From Leptospira sp. 96542 (GTDB lineage Bacteria > Spirochaetota > Leptospiria > Leptospirales > Leptospiraceae): DNA of 64,000 nt. The translations under genes were made by a program, and so were the position numbers. This document shows, piece by piece, positions 1 through 10,894 of the stretch (position 1 is its first letter; every line of letters begins with the position of its first letter). The notes under the pieces are model-generated. The model made no database searches. It saw only the letters and a program-made list of their open reading frames with translations, and was not told the DNA's origin. The stretch spans positions 62,001 through 126,000 of the forward strand of contig JARJFC010000004.1 of NCBI GenBank assembly GCA_029310945.1, in the 5' to 3' direction.

Positions 1-481
1 CTTTGGATGCAGAATAATTTGTTTGTCCAATGTTTCCGTTTTCGCCAGAAATTGAAGATAAGTTGATGATAGATCCACCATTTTCTTGTTTCATCATCAC
101 TTTGATTGCAGCTTGTGTGCAAAGGTAAGTTCCTGTTAGGTTCACTGCAATAACAGAGTCCCACTGCTCTTTTTTCATTCGCATAAGGAGTGTATCACGA
201 GTGATCCCTGCGTTGTTTACCAAAATGTCAACAGAACCAAATTCTTTTTTTGCAGCATCAATGAGTTTTACCGCATCTTCTTCCACAGAAACATTGGCAA
301 CGACAGCAATTGCTTTAAAACCTTTTGACTTGAGTTCTTCTGCGGTGGCATTGGTTGCTTCTGGATTCATGTCTGCAACAACAATGTTCGCTCCAAGAGT
401 TGCTAGTTTCAAACAAGTTGCCTTACCAATCCCTCTCGCTCCACCTGTTACGATGGCTGTTTTACCTGATAAATTGATCAT
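1..481 (-). CDS. fabG: 3-oxoacyl-ACP reductase FabG, C-terminus beyond window
   Basis: NADPH-dependent reduction of 3-oxoacyl-ACP in the cytosolic fatty-acid elongation cycle. The visible 160 codons begin MINLSGKTAIVTGG and carry the Rossmann nucleotide motif TGGARGIG near residues 12-19, the NNAG motif near residue 90, the catalytic Ser region INLSSISG and, at the very edge, the YSASK catalytic Tyr/Lys pair. The protein runs off the left edge. The ATG at 481 is preceded by a GGGG ribosome site about 9 bases upstream. It lies 44 bases after plsX on the same strand, the usual fatty-acid gene neighbourhood, which supports FabG over other short-chain dehydrogenases. Confidence 0.93.
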   Translation of the reverse strand, partial: MINLSGKTAIVTGGARGIGKATCLKLATLGANIVVADMNPEATNATAEELKSKGFKAIAVVANVSVEEDAVKLIDAAKKEFGSVDILVNNAGITRDTLLMRMKKEQWDSVIAVNLTGTYLCTQAAIKVMMKQENGGSIINLSSISGENGNIGQTNYSASK

Positions 482-525
482 TTTGTTTTTCCCCTTTTCG
501 TTTACAATTTTTAAAATTATAAATC

Positions 526-1554
526 CTAACTACCACCACTATCATTTAACAATAGCTTGTATTCTGCAAGATTGGCTTTAATTTGTTCATTCAATTGCAG
601 TTTTGCACATTCTGATATCACTCTAACTGCATTTTTGACTGCCAAGGCATTCGAGGAACCGTGACCAATCATACAAATACCTTCCACACCAAGAAGCAGA
701 GCTCCGCCGTATTCAGCGTAATCCAATCTTTTTTTTACAGCATTGAATGTTGATTTTAATAATAAAGCGCCTGTTTGAGCAAGACTGGATTGGCGAATGG
801 AGTTTCGTAATACGTTAAAAATTGATTTTGCCAAACCTTCTGTGGCTTTTAGAACAATATTGCCTGTAAATCCATCACAAACAACAACATCGACATCTCT
901 CCCACTTCCATACAAATCCCTTCCTTCTACATTTCCGATAAAATTAAAAGGAAGTTTTTTTAAGAGATCAAAAGTTTTTATCGTAACCGCATTGCCTTTT
1001 TTGTCCTCTTCGCCATTGGACAAAATGCCTACCTTGGGTTTAACCAAACCAAACAATTCTTTTGAGTAAATCTCACCCATAACCGCAAACTGAGCTAGAT
1101 ATTCGGGTTTACAATCTACATTGGCACCTGCATCCAATAATAAAACAGGAGGACCCTCTTCTCTTGGAATGGGTGCTGCAATCGGAGGCCGCAAAACACC
1201 AGGTAAACGACCTAAATGTAATAATGCAGCTGCCATCGTAGCGCCTGTATTACCTGGTGAAAATACACCTATACATTCTTTGTCTGCAACGAGTCTGACT
1301 GCTTTTACAACTGAGGAATCTTCCATTGCTCTTACGGCAATGGATGGAGAATCGTTCATACCGATAATTTCGGACGAATGTATGATACGTATTTTTTCCG
1401 TATCATAGTCAAATTTCAATAATATGTCTAATAACTCTTGTTCGTCGCCGACCAAACACACAGAAAGGCCGTGTTCCCGTACTGCGAGGACAGCGCCCTC
1501 CACAATACCTTCCGGGCCGTAATCTCCGCTCATCGCGTCCACGGCGACCCACAT
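526..1554 (-). CDS. plsX: Phosphate acyltransferase PlsX
   Basis: PlsX converts acyl-ACP and phosphate to acyl-phosphate, the acyl donor for PlsY in glycerophospholipid synthesis; it is a peripheral membrane enzyme. The 342 residues match the usual family length. The N-terminus reads [19 protein letters not shown], the family hallmark is the D-A-M-x-G-D motif, and the middle carries the conserved [15 protein letters not shown] and [14 protein letters not shown] blocks. It sits 5 bases after rpmF and before fabG on the same strand, the classical rpmF-plsX-fab arrangement, so it is probably cotranscribed with them. Confidence 0.96.
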   Translation of the reverse strand: MWVAVDAMSGDYGPEGIVEGAVLAVREHGLSVCLVGDEQELLDILLKFDYDTEKIRIIHSSEIIGMNDSPSIAVRAMEDSSVVKAVRLVADKECIGVFSPGNTGATMAAALLHLGRLPGVLRPPIAAPIPREEGPPVLLLDAGANVDCKPEYLAQFAVMGEIYSKELFGLVKPKVGILSNGEEDKKGNAVTIKTFDLLKKLPFNFIGNVEGRDLYGSGRDVDVVVCDGFTGNIVLKATEGLAKSIFNVLRNSIRQSSLAQTGALLLKSTFNAVKKRLDYAEYGGALLLGVEGICMIGHGSSNALAVKNAVRVISECAKLQLNEQIKANLAEYKLLLNDSGGS

Positions 1555-1559
1555 AAAGG

Positions 1560-1760
1560 TTAGTTTTCTTCTGCTGTTTTTTTAACTTTTTGGGCTACAA
1601 CTAGTTTTCCCTTATAAAAACCGCAATAAGGGCAAACACGGTGGGAAAGAATGAACGACCCACAATTGGAACAAGGGTTCAAGTTAGGCTTGCCTATCGC
1701 ATGATGGGCTCTTTTAGTTCTAACTTTCGATTTTGATTTACGTCTCTTGGGGACTGCCAT
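1560..1760 (-). CDS. rpmF: Large-subunit ribosomal protein L32
   Basis: 66-residue L32 of the 50S subunit. The N-terminus [17 protein letters not shown] is typical, followed by a zinc ribbon with two Cys pairs, CSNCG near residues 31-35 and CPYCG near residues 44-48, the zinc-binding form. It lies directly upstream of plsX, the commonest bacterial context for rpmF, with a spacing of 5 bases that suggests cotranscription. Confidence 0.96.
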   Translation of the reverse strand: MAVPKRRKSKSKVRTKRAHHAIGKPNLNPCSNCGSFILSHRVCPYCGFYKGKLVVAQKVKKTAEEN

Positions 1761-1828
1761 GGCTATCCTCTATGGAATTCTAACTGATTTTTACTATGAT
1801 CCAGGAATCCACTTGGAAAACAATCCAT

Positions 1829-2443
1829 TTAATTTTCTAAGCTTTCAATAAGTGAACGAAGTTCCAAATGTTTATGGTAAAATGCAGATCGATTGCAAAC
1901 AAGCCTTGCCGTACTATAGAGTATGGCTTCAATTTCTTTCAGCCCATTCGCCTTGAGAGTTCCGCCTGTAGACACCAAATCCACAATACAGTCCGAAAGT
2001 CCCACAATGGGTGCAAGTTCGATGGATCCATAGAGTTTGATCACCTCACAAGAAATCCCTTTTGAAAAAAAATAATCTTTCGTAAGGTTTGGGTATTTTG
2101 TGGCAACCCGCACTTTGGATTTTTTGGCGTAAAGATCAAAATCGGAATGACCGGCAAGAGAGAGTCGGCAGGCTCCGAGTTTTAAATCCACGGGGGCAAT
2201 GAGATCGTAACCACCTTCTTTGATTATGTCCCATCCAACAATCCCTGCATCAGCGGCCGCTTCTTCAACATAGGTGCAAACATCTTGTGATCTAACAAAA
2301 AGTAGACGGAGCTTCCCGTCCGAGGATGTAAATGTGAGTTCTTTGGAATTTTCAGGAATGGAGCCGCTAAGCCAGCCTTTGGACTGCAAAAGCTCGGCAC
2401 TTTCTTCTGCCAGCCTGCCTTTTGGGAGAGCAAGCGTGAGCAT
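1829..2443 (-). CDS. hisG: ATP phosphoribosyltransferase, short form
   Basis: First step of histidine synthesis: condensation of ATP and PRPP. At about 204 residues it is the short HisG form that lacks the C-terminal regulatory domain; family knowledge says this form works with HisZ, which is not in the window. Visible motifs are the N-terminal [14 protein letters not shown], the [18 protein letters not shown] block and the PRPP-binding region [16 protein letters not shown] prefer the ATG at 2443 because short HisG proteins normally start MLTxALPKGRL; an upstream in-frame TTG at 2452 would overlap the stop of the preceding TPR gene by 4 bases and cannot be excluded. Confidence 0.93.
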   Translation of the reverse strand: MLTLALPKGRLAEESAELLQSKGWLSGSIPENSKELTFTSSDGKLRLLFVRSQDVCTYVEEAAADAGIVGWDIIKEGGYDLIAPVDLKLGACRLSLAGHSDFDLYAKKSKVRVATKYPNLTKDYFFSKGISCEVIKLYGSIELAPIVGLSDCIVDLVSTGGTLKANGLKEIEAILYSTARLVCNRSAFYHKHLELRSLIESLEN

Positions 2444-2448
2444 AGACT

Positions 2449-3195
2449 TCAAGTTTTCCCGAGTTTCAGTAATAGGTAACTAGAAAGCAAACGAACATCA
2501 TCTTGCGATTCTGCCCCTTCCAGTTTGAGAGATTTTTCTAAAAATTCTTTAGCCTTCGTTTTGTCTCCTGTGAGATAAAACAAACGTCCTGTCTGGTAAT
2601 AGGACCATGCCTTAAAACCATTCAACTCACGAGATGTTTCCAAAACTACCGAAGCAGTTTGGTAGTTTTCCAAAGACTTTGCAAGATTGTTTTCATGTTC
2701 GCGGTAATTGCCAGCGATGTAAAAATAAAGACCTTTCATTTCTTTTGGAGAATCGATTCGTTTACCAGCATTTTCTAGGTATTCTGCAGCTTTACCAAAC
2801 TCACCTTTTTCGGCGTGGAGTTTGGAGAGATCCTTCCAAACTCGTAGCTCCATCTTACCTGTGTTTTGTTCTTTAAGGAATACTTCTAAACCTTGGATTT
2901 GTTTTTCCAGATCCAATTTGTTCTTTTGGTTTAGAATTTTTAGATCTTCTAAAGCAACGGTTTCTTTTTGGAATTGGTAATCCCTAAACTCAAAAAACCC
3001 AATGACGGAAGCGAGCAAAACAATGGCCACCGTTATGGAAATAAACACATTCTTTCGGTTCCGAACCAAAAAATGTGTGAACTTTAAAAATATAAGTTCA
3101 GACTTGGAACCTTCAAAATCAGCGAACTCATCCTTTTGAATGAGTTCGGCTTCTTTTTTTTTGTCGATAGCGTTCTTTTTGTGAAACTTATCCAT
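2449..3195 (-). CDS. Membrane-anchored TPR protein, YfgM-like
   Basis: 248 residues. A charged N-terminal segment of about 48 residues precedes one transmembrane helix (near residues 50-70, [19 protein letters not shown]), and the rest is helical with tetratricopeptide-like repeats (for example near residues 120-145 and 200-230, [20 protein letters not shown]). The layout resembles YfgM-type periplasmic TPR proteins that accompany the Sec translocon, but I infer this from layout only. It lies 5 bases after rpsA and its stop touches the possible start of hisG, so it is part of the rpsA-hisG-rpmF-plsX run. Function unproven. Confidence 0.75.
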   Translation of the reverse strand: MDKFHKKNAIDKKKEAELIQKDEFADFEGSKSELIFLKFTHFLVRNRKNVFISITVAIVLLASVIGFFEFRDYQFQKETVALEDLKILNQKNKLDLEKQIQGLEVFLKEQNTGKMELRVWKDLSKLHAEKGEFGKAAEYLENAGKRIDSPKEMKGLYFYIAGNYREHENNLAKSLENYQTASVVLETSRELNGFKAWSYYQTGRLFYLTGDKTKAKEFLEKSLKLEGAESQDDVRLLSSYLLLKLGKT

Positions 3196-3200
3196 AAACC

Positions 3201-4901
3201 TTAACGATTTTGATTGAGATTCATAAACGATCCAATGGATTCACGTGAAGGTTGGTTGTCTTCCTTCATGTATTTCGCCATTTCTTCTCGTTCTACTGCT
3301 TTATCAAAATCTTTAATGGAGAGTGAAATTTTCTTATTGTTAGGTTCAATTTTAACAACCACAGTTCTCACTTGTTCGCCCACTTTATAAAGATCTTCCA
3401 GTTTTATATTGCGACCATCTGGAATTTCAGAAATGTGCACCAAACCTTCGTAACCTGGTTCCACTTCAACAAATACACCAAAACTCACAATCGATTTCAC
3501 TTTTCCTTCTACAAGAGTACCTGGTGGGTATTTTTTGCGGAGTGCTTCATAAGGGTGTTCAGAAAGTTGTTTGAGACCACAACTGATCCGTTGTGCATCC
3601 AAGTTCACATCTAAAATTTTATACTCAACCGACTGACCTTTTTTGAGAAGGCCGAGTGGATTCTTTTCTTTTTCGTCCCAAGTGATGTCGGATATATGGA
3701 TGAGACCTTCGATCCCACTTTCCACTTCGACAAAAGCACCGTATTTGGTGATTCCAGTGATTTTACCTTCCAAAACATTTCCAGCACGGACATTGGCCGA
3801 GAGTGCATCCCACGGGTTTGGCAATAATTGTTTGAGTCCAAGAGAAAGGCGTCTAGCTTCAAAGTCGATGTCCAAAATTTCGGAATCAACTTCTTGTCCT
3901 TTTTTCAAAACGTCTTTCGGGTGTGGCGGTTTTTTTGCCCACGAAAGTTCGGTTGTATGGATAAGGCCTTCCAAACCTTCTTTGAGTTCCACAAAGGCTC
4001 CGAAATTGGTGAGAGAAGTAACGATCCCTCGCACAACCATCCCTTTTTCGAGTTCTTTTTTTGCCCAACCCCAAGGATCTTCATACAACTGTTTGATGCC
4101 AAGGGAAAGTTTATTGTTCTCTTTATCAACTTCGAGAACGATCACTTCCACTTCCGCACCAATTTGGAAATATTGTTTGAATGGAGCAAATTTTTTATAA
4201 GAAATATCGTTTTGGCGGAGTAGACCCACCACTTCATAAACAGAAAGGAAAACTCCAAAGTTGGCTATTTTCACAACTTTGCCAGTCACTTTGTCGCCTA
4301 CTTTTACTTTTTCGAGCAACTCTTCCCATTTTTCACCGTTGATTTCATCAAGGAGAGTTTTACGGGAAACAACACCCGTTCTTGTTTTTTCATTCAATTC
4401 TATGATTTTGAATTGGAACTCTTTTCCGCCTTCTGTGGATTCTTTAAAACGAACCCCAACGTGTGATGCTGGGAGGAAAAGTTGGATGCCTTCGCTTTCA
4501 ACGAGATAACCTTTGTTTTTCACTTCACCAGCAATTTTGCCAGAAAGTGGGTATCCGTTGACGCTTGCGTCTTTGATGGTTTCCCAACCAACTCTTTGGT
4601 CGGCTTCTTTTTTGGAGAGAACACAATAACCGTCTACCCTCTTCTTGATGATCGCACTGACCCTTTCACCACGTTTTGGTGTTTCTGAAAAGTCTTCACG
4701 AGGAACACGAGCTTCGAGTTTTTCTCCAATATCGAGGAAAACTGTGTCACCGATTACGTCGACTACGGTTCCTTCGATGAGAGTTCCTTTGTTTGCGGAG
4801 TTCTCTTGTTCTTGTGCCTGCGACTGCGATTCCCACTTTTCCAGAAGTTCTCCGAAGGAAGTGGTCTCATTTTTGGGGGAGGATGGGTTGGTTGAATTCA
4901 A
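3201..4901 (-). CDS. rpsA: Small-subunit ribosomal protein S1
   Basis: 566 residues with six S1 RNA-binding domains, near the length of E. coli S1 (557). The domains are roughly at 40-105, 120-190, 205-275, 290-360, 378-448 and 465-535; the last four carry the clear pattern GxVxxIxxFGxFVEVExGxEGLxHxSEI. S1 binds mRNA leaders and helps the 30S subunit start on weakly structured or SD-poor sites. The start is TTG at 4901: an in-frame TAA lies two codons upstream and there is no ATG or GTG before domain 1. No purine-rich ribosome site precedes it, consistent with the SD-less, autoregulated rpsA leaders known elsewhere. It follows cmk by 20 bases, as in many bacteria. Confidence 0.96.
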   Translation of the reverse strand: MNSTNPSSPKNETTSFGELLEKWESQSQAQEQENSANKGTLIEGTVVDVIGDTVFLDIGEKLEARVPREDFSETPKRGERVSAIIKKRVDGYCVLSKKEADQRVGWETIKDASVNGYPLSGKIAGEVKNKGYLVESEGIQLFLPASHVGVRFKESTEGGKEFQFKIIELNEKTRTGVVSRKTLLDEINGEKWEELLEKVKVGDKVTGKVVKIANFGVFLSVYEVVGLLRQNDISYKKFAPFKQYFQIGAEVEVIVLEVDKENNKLSLGIKQLYEDPWGWAKKELEKGMVVRGIVTSLTNFGAFVELKEGLEGLIHTTELSWAKKPPHPKDVLKKGQEVDSEILDIDFEARRLSLGLKQLLPNPWDALSANVRAGNVLEGKITGITKYGAFVEVESGIEGLIHISDITWDEKEKNPLGLLKKGQSVEYKILDVNLDAQRISCGLKQLSEHPYEALRKKYPPGTLVEGKVKSIVSFGVFVEVEPGYEGLVHISEIPDGRNIKLEDLYKVGEQVRTVVVKIEPNNKKISLSIKDFDKAVEREEMAKYMKEDNQPSRESIGSFMNLNQNR

Positions 4902-4921
4902 TGGTTACCGGGATACAAAAC

Positions 4922-5665
4922 TTAGATTTGCCCAGAGGGTGAAACCTTGGACAGGATAGTATTTAGGACAGTTTCCGTGTCGAGGGTGCTCGTGTCAATC
5001 AGGTTTGCGTCAGGAGCTTGTTTGAGGGGAGCCACAACTCGGGTTGTGTCAGATTCGTCGCGGGCAATGATTTCCTCTTTGATATGGGCGAGCTCGGTTT
5101 TGAAGCCTTTTTTCTGCAATTCGGCAAAACGACGTTCTGCGCGGACCTCCACAGAAGCGGTCAAAAAGAACTTAAATTTAGAATCTGGGAAAACTTCCGT
5201 CCCGATATCCCGTCCATCCATCACCAATTTGTGTTTTTTCGCAAATTCGCGGATATGGCGGTTGACGATTTCACGAAAAGCTCGCCTAGGTGCGATGTAG
5301 CGGATTTTTTTTGTGATCTCTGGGTCACGGATACTTTCAGTCACGTCTCTTTTCCCAAGGAAAATTTGGTTTTCGCCTTTAGAAGAAAGTTCACAAACGA
5401 TGGGAACTGCTGAAACAGAAAACCCAAACTCAGATTTGTCTCGGTCGAGTAAAGAAGCATCTGCTAATTTTTCTGCATAAAATGGGAATTTTGATTCTTC
5501 TTCACTTGTTTTTTGGAACTCCTCCCAAATAGCAAGCGTTAGAGCCCGATAAAACGCCCCTGAATCCAAATACAAATAACCTAGTTTTTGGGCGAGTAAC
5601 CTTGCAATTGTACTTTTTCCAGAGCCAGCTGGTCCATCCAGTGCAATGACATGCTCAACATTCAT
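4922..5665 (-). CDS. cmk: Cytidylate kinase
   Basis: Phosphorylates CMP and dCMP with ATP in the cytosol. The P-loop GPAGSGKST is at residues 11-19, followed by YLYLDSGAFYRALTL, the acceptor region MDGRDIGTEVFPD and the lid arginines in RAERRFAELQ and ARDESDTTR. The length, 247 residues, is slightly above the usual 220-230. The cmk-rpsA order is conserved in many bacteria. It is the first gene of the minus-strand run, so its promoter should lie in the 153-base divergent gap upstream. Confidence 0.95.
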   Translation of the reverse strand: MNVEHVIALDGPAGSGKSTIARLLAQKLGYLYLDSGAFYRALTLAIWEEFQKTSEEESKFPFYAEKLADASLLDRDKSEFGFSVSAVPIVCELSSKGENQIFLGKRDVTESIRDPEITKKIRYIAPRRAFREIVNRHIREFAKKHKLVMDGRDIGTEVFPDSKFKFFLTASVEVRAERRFAELQKKGFKTELAHIKEEIIARDESDTTRVVAPLKQAPDANLIDTSTLDTETVLNTILSKVSPSGQI

Positions 5666-5761
5666 ATTTTTATTTCCTTTTGGACAAGGGGACTTCTCCT
5701 GAACGATTCGTCCAGAGGAAATTGACTAGAGGCTAACTTCTGGTAAACGATAAATTTGACC

Positions 5762-5790
5762 TTGACAAGGCAAAAAAATTCGAATAGGTT
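5762..5790 (+). promoter_or_regulatory. Candidate sigma-70 promoter for the GAF histidine kinase
   Basis: A perfect -35 box TTGACA at 5762-5767, a 17-base spacer containing a run of seven A, and a weak -10 box TAGGTT at 5785-5790. It is positioned 28 bases before the ATG at 5819, within the divergent gap between cmk and the kinase. The weak -10 box is the reason for low confidence. Confidence 0.3.
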
Positions 5791-5818
5791 CTATCAAAAT
5801 TAGGAACAAAATTATCCA

Positions 5819-6976
5819 ATGAACCTCGAAAACCAAAATCGTGATTTAAAACGAATCGCTAACTTTGAAAGTTTTCGGAGTTCGATCCTGGAACAATTGG
5901 TAAACCAAACCCCATTTTCAGAAATTCTACTTAAGATTGTAGAAGGCATAGAATCTTTCAATCCTGAGATGATATGCACAATCCTTCTCATCGAAAACAA
6001 TCGTTTAAAATTGGGTGCTTGTCCAAACATGCCGAAATTTTATAATGATTCGATTGAAGGTGTGGAAATCGGTGAGGGAAAGGGTTCTTGTGGGACTGCT
6101 GCGTATTTGAAAAAGCGAGTGGTTGTGGAGGACATTGCCACCCACCCCTACTGGAAGGATTACAGAGACGTGGCACTGGAGGCGGGTCTAAAATCTTGTT
6201 GGTCAGAACCAATTATATCACCTAATGATGGCTGCATTGCTACCTTTGCCATTTATCATACAACACCCTGTTTTCCCAAAAAGGAAGATGTTGAACTCAT
6301 TGAAGGTGTAGCCAATCTTTTAAACATTGCCATAATAAAAACCAAACAGACAAACGAAGTTGAATCGTTATTAATTGAAAAAGAAATCATTCTAAAAGAA
6401 GTCCACCACCGAATCAAAAACAATATGAGTGTTATGTTCACTCTCCTAGATTACCAATCCAAAACAATGGTAGATCCAGCAGCAGTCACAGTGTTAAAGG
6501 ATGCTGCAGGCAGAATCAAAACCATGGGACTTTTGTATGACAAACTCTATATGGAGCTTGGATTTAATGATTTGGCTCTCGATAAATACCTAGTCCCTCT
6601 AGTGGAAGAAATTTTATCCATTTATCCGATTGGAAATGAAATTTCTGTAAGAAAAAATATCCACCCCACAAGATTTAGATCTGATAAATTACAACCGATT
6701 GGAATCATTACGAATGAACTTCTTACCAATATTATGAAATACGCATTCAAAGAGAAAACAGAAGGTAGGGAAGTTTCTATCTTCGCCTACCCGAACGAAA
6801 CAAATTTTTACTTAGAAATCGAAGATAATGGATCTGGGCTTTCAAATTCGTTTGATTTGGAAAACTCCGAAGGTTTTGGTTTAAACCTAGTAAAAATGCT
6901 CACAAAACAATTGAAAGGCAAACTCTCTATCCAAAATTTGAATGGAACCAAATTCCAAATTTGTTTTCCTATTTAA
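5819..6976 (+). CDS. GAF-domain sensor histidine kinase, HisKA_2 type
   Basis: 385 residues, soluble, no membrane segment. A GAF sensor domain occupies about residues 20-170 (it contains [20 protein letters not shown]). The phosphoacceptor helix of the HisKA_2/HWE-like class is near residue 194, [12 protein letters not shown], with the His followed by RIKNN, and the C-terminal HATPase shows the N box [14 protein letters not shown] and the G box DNGSGLSN and [10 protein letters not shown]. Such kinases usually signal through a receiver protein; none is adjacent, so the partner is unknown. The stop codon overlaps the aroA stop on the other strand, leaving no room for a terminator between the convergent genes. 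Confidence 0.88.
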   Translation: MNLENQNRDLKRIANFESFRSSILEQLVNQTPFSEILLKIVEGIESFNPEMICTILLIENNRLKLGACPNMPKFYNDSIEGVEIGEGKGSCGTAAYLKKRVVVEDIATHPYWKDYRDVALEAGLKSCWSEPIISPNDGCIATFAIYHTTPCFPKKEDVELIEGVANLLNIAIIKTKQTNEVESLLIEKEIILKEVHHRIKNNMSVMFTLLDYQSKTMVDPAAVTVLKDAAGRIKTMGLLYDKLYMELGFNDLALDKYLVPLVEEILSIYPIGNEISVRKNIHPTRFRSDKLQPIGIITNELLTNIMKYAFKEKTEGREVSIFAYPNETNFYLEIEDNGSGLSNSFDLENSEGFGLNLVKMLTKQLKGKLSIQNLNGTKFQICFPI

Positions 6977-8256
6977 AAACTTTTTAGGATGTCAAAAAAT
7001 CCAGGAAAACTTGTATCTACCCAACTTGTATCATCAAAACTCAAATTAACATTAGTTAACTTAGATAAAATAGCAAAACTCATAGCAATGCGGTGATCCA
7101 TAAAAGTTTCAATCGCGCAGGATTTGATCTCACTTAATTCGCCAAATTCGTATCCATCTTGTGATTCGTTCACAGAAACACCGAGTCTTTCTAAATTGGA
7201 TACCATCGATTGGATTCTGTCTGATTCTTTTGCTCGCAATTCTTCTGCTTTAGAAATTTTAAAACCCCCTTCTGAAAACAAACCAGCTATGGTGAGGATA
7301 GGAATTTCATCAATGATAGAAGGAATCAAATCTTCAGTTATGGTAGTTCGTTTGAGTTTTGATGGATACACAAGTAAATCGCCGATGTCTTCGCCACATT
7401 CTTGACGTGGAGATAAAATTTCTATTTTACCATTCATAGAACGTAACACTTGTATAATGCCAATCCGAGAAGGATTTAAACCAACATTTTTAATTAAAAC
7501 AGGTTCTCCTTTTGCACAAAGCGCAAAGACGATAAAAAAAGATGCACTCGAAAGATCGCCTGGGATGACAAACTTTGTTCCTTCAAAACTGAAAGGTGGC
7601 TTTAAAATAAAATGAAGCGGAGTTTTGTATTCTATGTTCCCGCCCAAAAACCGAATCATATTTTCTGTGTGGTCGCGTGAAAGTTCTTTCTCGGCGTATT
7701 CGATTTGGATCCCTGAAGAGAGCGCTGCAAAAACGAGAGCACTTTTGATTTGTGCAGAAGCAATGGGGCTTTCGTACTGGTAATTGGATAATTGTTTGCC
7801 TTTGATCTGGAGCGGAGCCCGACCATTATTCTCTACCGATTTTACATCGGCACCCATCGCATTCAGCGGGTCGAGGATCCTCGCCATCGGTCGTTTGCAA
7901 AGAGAAACATCCCCTGTGAGTATGGCTTCCATCTGAGGGAGGCCTGCCAGAAGACCTGCCGAAAGGCGAATTCCAGTCCCTGCGTTTCCAAAATCCAAAA
8001 TTTTTTCAGGCACCCGGAGGCCAAATTTGCCTGGGCTCGTCACAAAATAATTTCCTGGCCCTTTTTTTTCGAATCCCACACCTAAGGCCTGGAAACAAGA
8101 CATGGTACAAAGTGGATCCTCACCCTCCAAAAACCCTAAAATTTCCGAACTTCCCTTTGCCAGGGACGAAAATAGGACGGATCTGTGGGATATGGATTTG
8201 TCTCCAGGCACAAATATCTCTTTTTTTGGGGGATTTGCAGTTTGGGGCTTCAACAT
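6973..8256 (-). CDS. aroA: 3-phosphoshikimate 1-carboxyvinyltransferase (EPSP synthase)
   Basis: Sixth step of the shikimate pathway, transferring enolpyruvate from PEP to shikimate 3-phosphate. 427 residues, normal length. Motifs visible: [19 protein letters not shown] (phosphate-binding Lys, Ser, Arg), [17 protein letters not shown], the middle [15 protein letters not shown] repeat start and [11 protein letters not shown]. An Ala or Gly at the glyphosate-site block NAGT looks normal. Its gene end overlaps the end of the convergent kinase gene by 3-4 bases. It is divergent from the CNB-protein gene across an 87-base gap that must hold both promoters. Confidence 0.96.
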   Translation of the reverse strand: MLKPQTANPPKKEIFVPGDKSISHRSVLFSSLAKGSSEILGFLEGEDPLCTMSCFQALGVGFEKKGPGNYFVTSPGKFGLRVPEKILDFGNAGTGIRLSAGLLAGLPQMEAILTGDVSLCKRPMARILDPLNAMGADVKSVENNGRAPLQIKGKQLSNYQYESPIASAQIKSALVFAALSSGIQIEYAEKELSRDHTENMIRFLGGNIEYKTPLHFILKPPFSFEGTKFVIPGDLSSASFFIVFALCAKGEPVLIKNVGLNPSRIGIIQVLRSMNGKIEILSPRQECGEDIGDLLVYPSKLKRTTITEDLIPSIIDEIPILTIAGLFSEGGFKISKAEELRAKESDRIQSMVSNLERLGVSVNESQDGYEFGELSEIKSCAIETFMDHRIAMSFAILSKLTNVNLSFDDTSWVDTSFPGFFDILKSF

Positions 8257-8343
8257 GATTTATTTTTCTAAAAAGTATTTTGCAATTTGGCGAATCATTA
8301 TTAGGTTTTGTTGGAATCAGAAATTTCCAAAACGAAATAAAAA

Positions 8344-10881
8344 ATGCCCTTAGATACCAGTAAAAATAACCAAAAGATCCCAGTCAATCCAGGTGAAGTC
8401 CTTTTCATCGGCGGCAAATCCGCAAACTCATTGAACATTTTACACGAAGGCTCTGTCCGTGTGGAAGCCACTCTCGGAGAAATCAGTCTTGTTTTGTACA
8501 GTTTAGAAGGAGCCAACCTCACTCCAGGGATTTTTGCCCTTTTGGAAGGAAATGCATACCCCTACACAATCAGGGCGAAAACATCCTGTGTGCTTTCCAC
8601 CTATGTGATGAACCAAGCAAACGCCAAAAAAACACTCACAAGCAAAGTTTCTGTTGGGGTGATGGCCGTGAGAACCTTACTCAAAGAAATTGGAGAACTT
8701 TATAAACGAGTCATTGCCATCAAAGGTCTCACCGCAAAATTCCAACAAACAAATGATAATTTGGGAGCAGTGTATTACATTCTCAACCCATCTATTTTCA
8801 GTGACGTAACTCCTGGTGGTCTTATCACTAGAGACGAAAATATCATTGATCCTGTTATGCGATCAATCAGAAATAATCTGGCTGGTTTCCAAGAACACGG
8901 GGGGATTTTACCAGACACTCCCAACATCACATTTTTAGAAGAAGACCATGGCGAATTTTTCGAAAGAGATTACAGCGATATAGTCGAATGGAACGATGCC
9001 GAATTTCATTTTATCCGAAAGATACTTGCGGTGAATCCAAAAATATCCCAAGCTCTGTTCGAAGCCGACCCAAGCCTACTGCAAAGTGCAGCAGAAAGTT
9101 ATGTTAAAACTTACCGCGAACTTTTTGATATCCTCCACAAAGAGACGAGCGATCTCGTTGAATTGTTGAATGTAATGTTTTCGGGAGAAAACTCACTGAT
9201 CGAAAAATACAACTTGACCCTCGATCTATTTAGCACTGGTTACTCGACAATTCCATCAACGACCATACTTCCCCTCACTGAGTGGGCATATAAAAAATCC
9301 ATGATGTTACTTGAAGAATTCAAACAAATTTTTGGATCTCAATTTGCCGGAGTAGGAAACAGTTTAGATAAGCTTGATACAAAACAAAAAGAGTTAAATT
9401 CTAAATATGCGCATGAATTATCGGCCAAAAAAGAAAGAGACGATGTCATTGCAGCGGGGGGAGATAATATCAAAGCAGGTATTGACACAGCTGCTTTAAA
9501 AACAGAACTTTTGAATTCGGCAAGTCAAATCCTCAATTATTCTCAAGTGGATCCTGAATCGGTAAAAGAATTTTCCACTTTGATGGTCAAATTAAAATCA
9601 TTCAAAAACCCATTAGATCCAGAACCTGACAACCGTAAAATCAGACGTACAATTGCCAAAACCTATTGGGAAGTGTATAAAAAATCTTTCGCAAAGTGGT
9701 TACGTGAAGGCAAACAAGCACCAAAGGCCGTTGAGCTTATGTTACGTTATGGTTACTTCGATGAATCCTTACTCGATGAAGGACATATCGTTGAACTCAC
9801 TGGGCGTTTATACCAAAAAGACACGAATCCTAGTGCGCCCATCCATTATGGTACAGATTGGCTCGAAAAAATTTACTCAAGAGAGGTTCCCACTTCTGTT
9901 GATGAACTTGGCCAAACCTTCTTCGAAAAATTAAAACTCGATTTAAAAGATTCAGGTATCAAATCAGAAAAAGACATCCCACCAGATTATGACACAGGGG
10001 ATGCTCGTCTTGGATATGAAGTATCCGCCATGTACGAACCAAATGTTCGGTTAACGTCTGGTAACATTGCGAGCCATTTCCCTATTTTGACAAAATACCA
10101 TATCACAATCCCTCTCGAAAAATGTTTTGTTTCGAAAGAGGATGTGGAAAAAGCACTACAATACATTTTGGGAATTGATTATACTGCCTTCAACCGTGAA
10201 GTCATTTATAGGAACGAAGACATTGGAATCAAAAGCGAATTCATCCAACGTTCGATCATTCCAGACTTTATCCTAGTGCCATCCATTGGCCCCAAAATCA
10301 TGATGTGGCAAGATCTATCGATTTTTCGTGGGAGTGGATCAAAAGAATCCAAAGGTCGCATCAGTATCCCTCATTTTGTGACTGGTGATTTAAAAACCTT
10401 TATGTTGGAAGCAATCGCGGCTTTCCGTTGGGAACTCTGTAAAAATATTTTGGGTCCAGACTGGAACAATGTGGGCATTCCATCCATTACTGCGGATTAC
10501 ACAGATTATGTGCAATTTTACAAAAAAAGTAAGGATTTATCTCCTGAACTCAAAGAGAAAATATCGTCCGAATTCAAACGTTTCCGAACCGATCGAGACA
10601 AATTTGCATACGATTACGCCATGTGGATTCGTTATGAAGCAGAAGGTGTACAAAGGGTAAACCGTGTGGTTCGTTCGATATTTTACAGGCATATCCCCTT
10701 CCATAAAAATATTAGAGAGAAAGTTTGCACACAACCTGCGTATTCTGAATTGCACAACCGTTTCAAAAACATCCGAACCCGCCAACACAAGGAATTCGAA
10801 AATAAATACAAAAAATACATGGACGCCAGTGGCAACCTGCCAAAAGAACTCTATGAAAATTTGATATTTTACGAAGTGTAA
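8344..10881 (+). CDS. Large protein with N-terminal cyclic nucleotide-binding domain
   Basis: 845 residues. Residues about 10-125 form a CNB-fold domain ([20 protein letters not shown], then [25 protein letters not shown]), with no helix-turn-helix after it, so it is not a Crp-type regulator. The remaining 700 residues are hydrophilic, largely helical and without a motif I recognise; there is no signal peptide or membrane segment. The neighbouring CHASE2 cyclase at 15 kb is a possible source of ligand, which is inference. Its final codons pair with the end of the convergent gene in a perfect hairpin. Confidence 0.7.
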   Translation: MPLDTSKNNQKIPVNPGEVLFIGGKSANSLNILHEGSVRVEATLGEISLVLYSLEGANLTPGIFALLEGNAYPYTIRAKTSCVLSTYVMNQANAKKTLTSKVSVGVMAVRTLLKEIGELYKRVIAIKGLTAKFQQTNDNLGAVYYILNPSIFSDVTPGGLITRDENIIDPVMRSIRNNLAGFQEHGGILPDTPNITFLEEDHGEFFERDYSDIVEWNDAEFHFIRKILAVNPKISQALFEADPSLLQSAAESYVKTYRELFDILHKETSDLVELLNVMFSGENSLIEKYNLTLDLFSTGYSTIPSTTILPLTEWAYKKSMMLLEEFKQIFGSQFAGVGNSLDKLDTKQKELNSKYAHELSAKKERDDVIAAGGDNIKAGIDTAALKTELLNSASQILNYSQVDPESVKEFSTLMVKLKSFKNPLDPEPDNRKIRRTIAKTYWEVYKKSFAKWLREGKQAPKAVELMLRYGYFDESLLDEGHIVELTGRLYQKDTNPSAPIHYGTDWLEKIYSREVPTSVDELGQTFFEKLKLDLKDSGIKSEKDIPPDYDTGDARLGYEVSAMYEPNVRLTSGNIASHFPILTKYHITIPLEKCFVSKEDVEKALQYILGIDYTAFNREVIYRNEDIGIKSEFIQRSIIPDFILVPSIGPKIMMWQDLSIFRGSGSKESKGRISIPHFVTGDLKTFMLEAIAAFRWELCKNILGPDWNNVGIPSITADYTDYVQFYKKSKDLSPELKEKISSEFKRFRTDRDKFAYDYAMWIRYEAEGVQRVNRVVRSIFYRHIPFHKNIREKVCTQPAYSELHNRFKNIRTRQHKEFENKYKKYMDASGNLPKELYENLIFYEV

Positions 10882-10894
10882 GAAATTACACTTC
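10873..10894. terminator. Palindrome joining two convergent gene ends
   Basis: A perfect 9-base inverted repeat, arms 10873-10881 and 10886-10894, with a GAAA tetraloop. Each arm contains the last two codons and the stop of one of the two convergent genes, so both proteins end in Glu-Val. It could act as a bidirectional terminator or RNA 3' end stabiliser. There is no T-run after either arm, so intrinsic termination is not certain. Confidence 0.45.

Noticed and set aside
201..581. A 126-residue plus-strand frame opposite fabG and into plsX
   Set aside because: Entirely antisense to conserved FabG sequence; composition is that of a shadow frame.
3643..4200. A 185-residue plus-strand frame opposite rpsA
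   Set aside because: It is Ser-rich and shadows the conserved S1 repeats; no ribosome site or independent protein motif is present.
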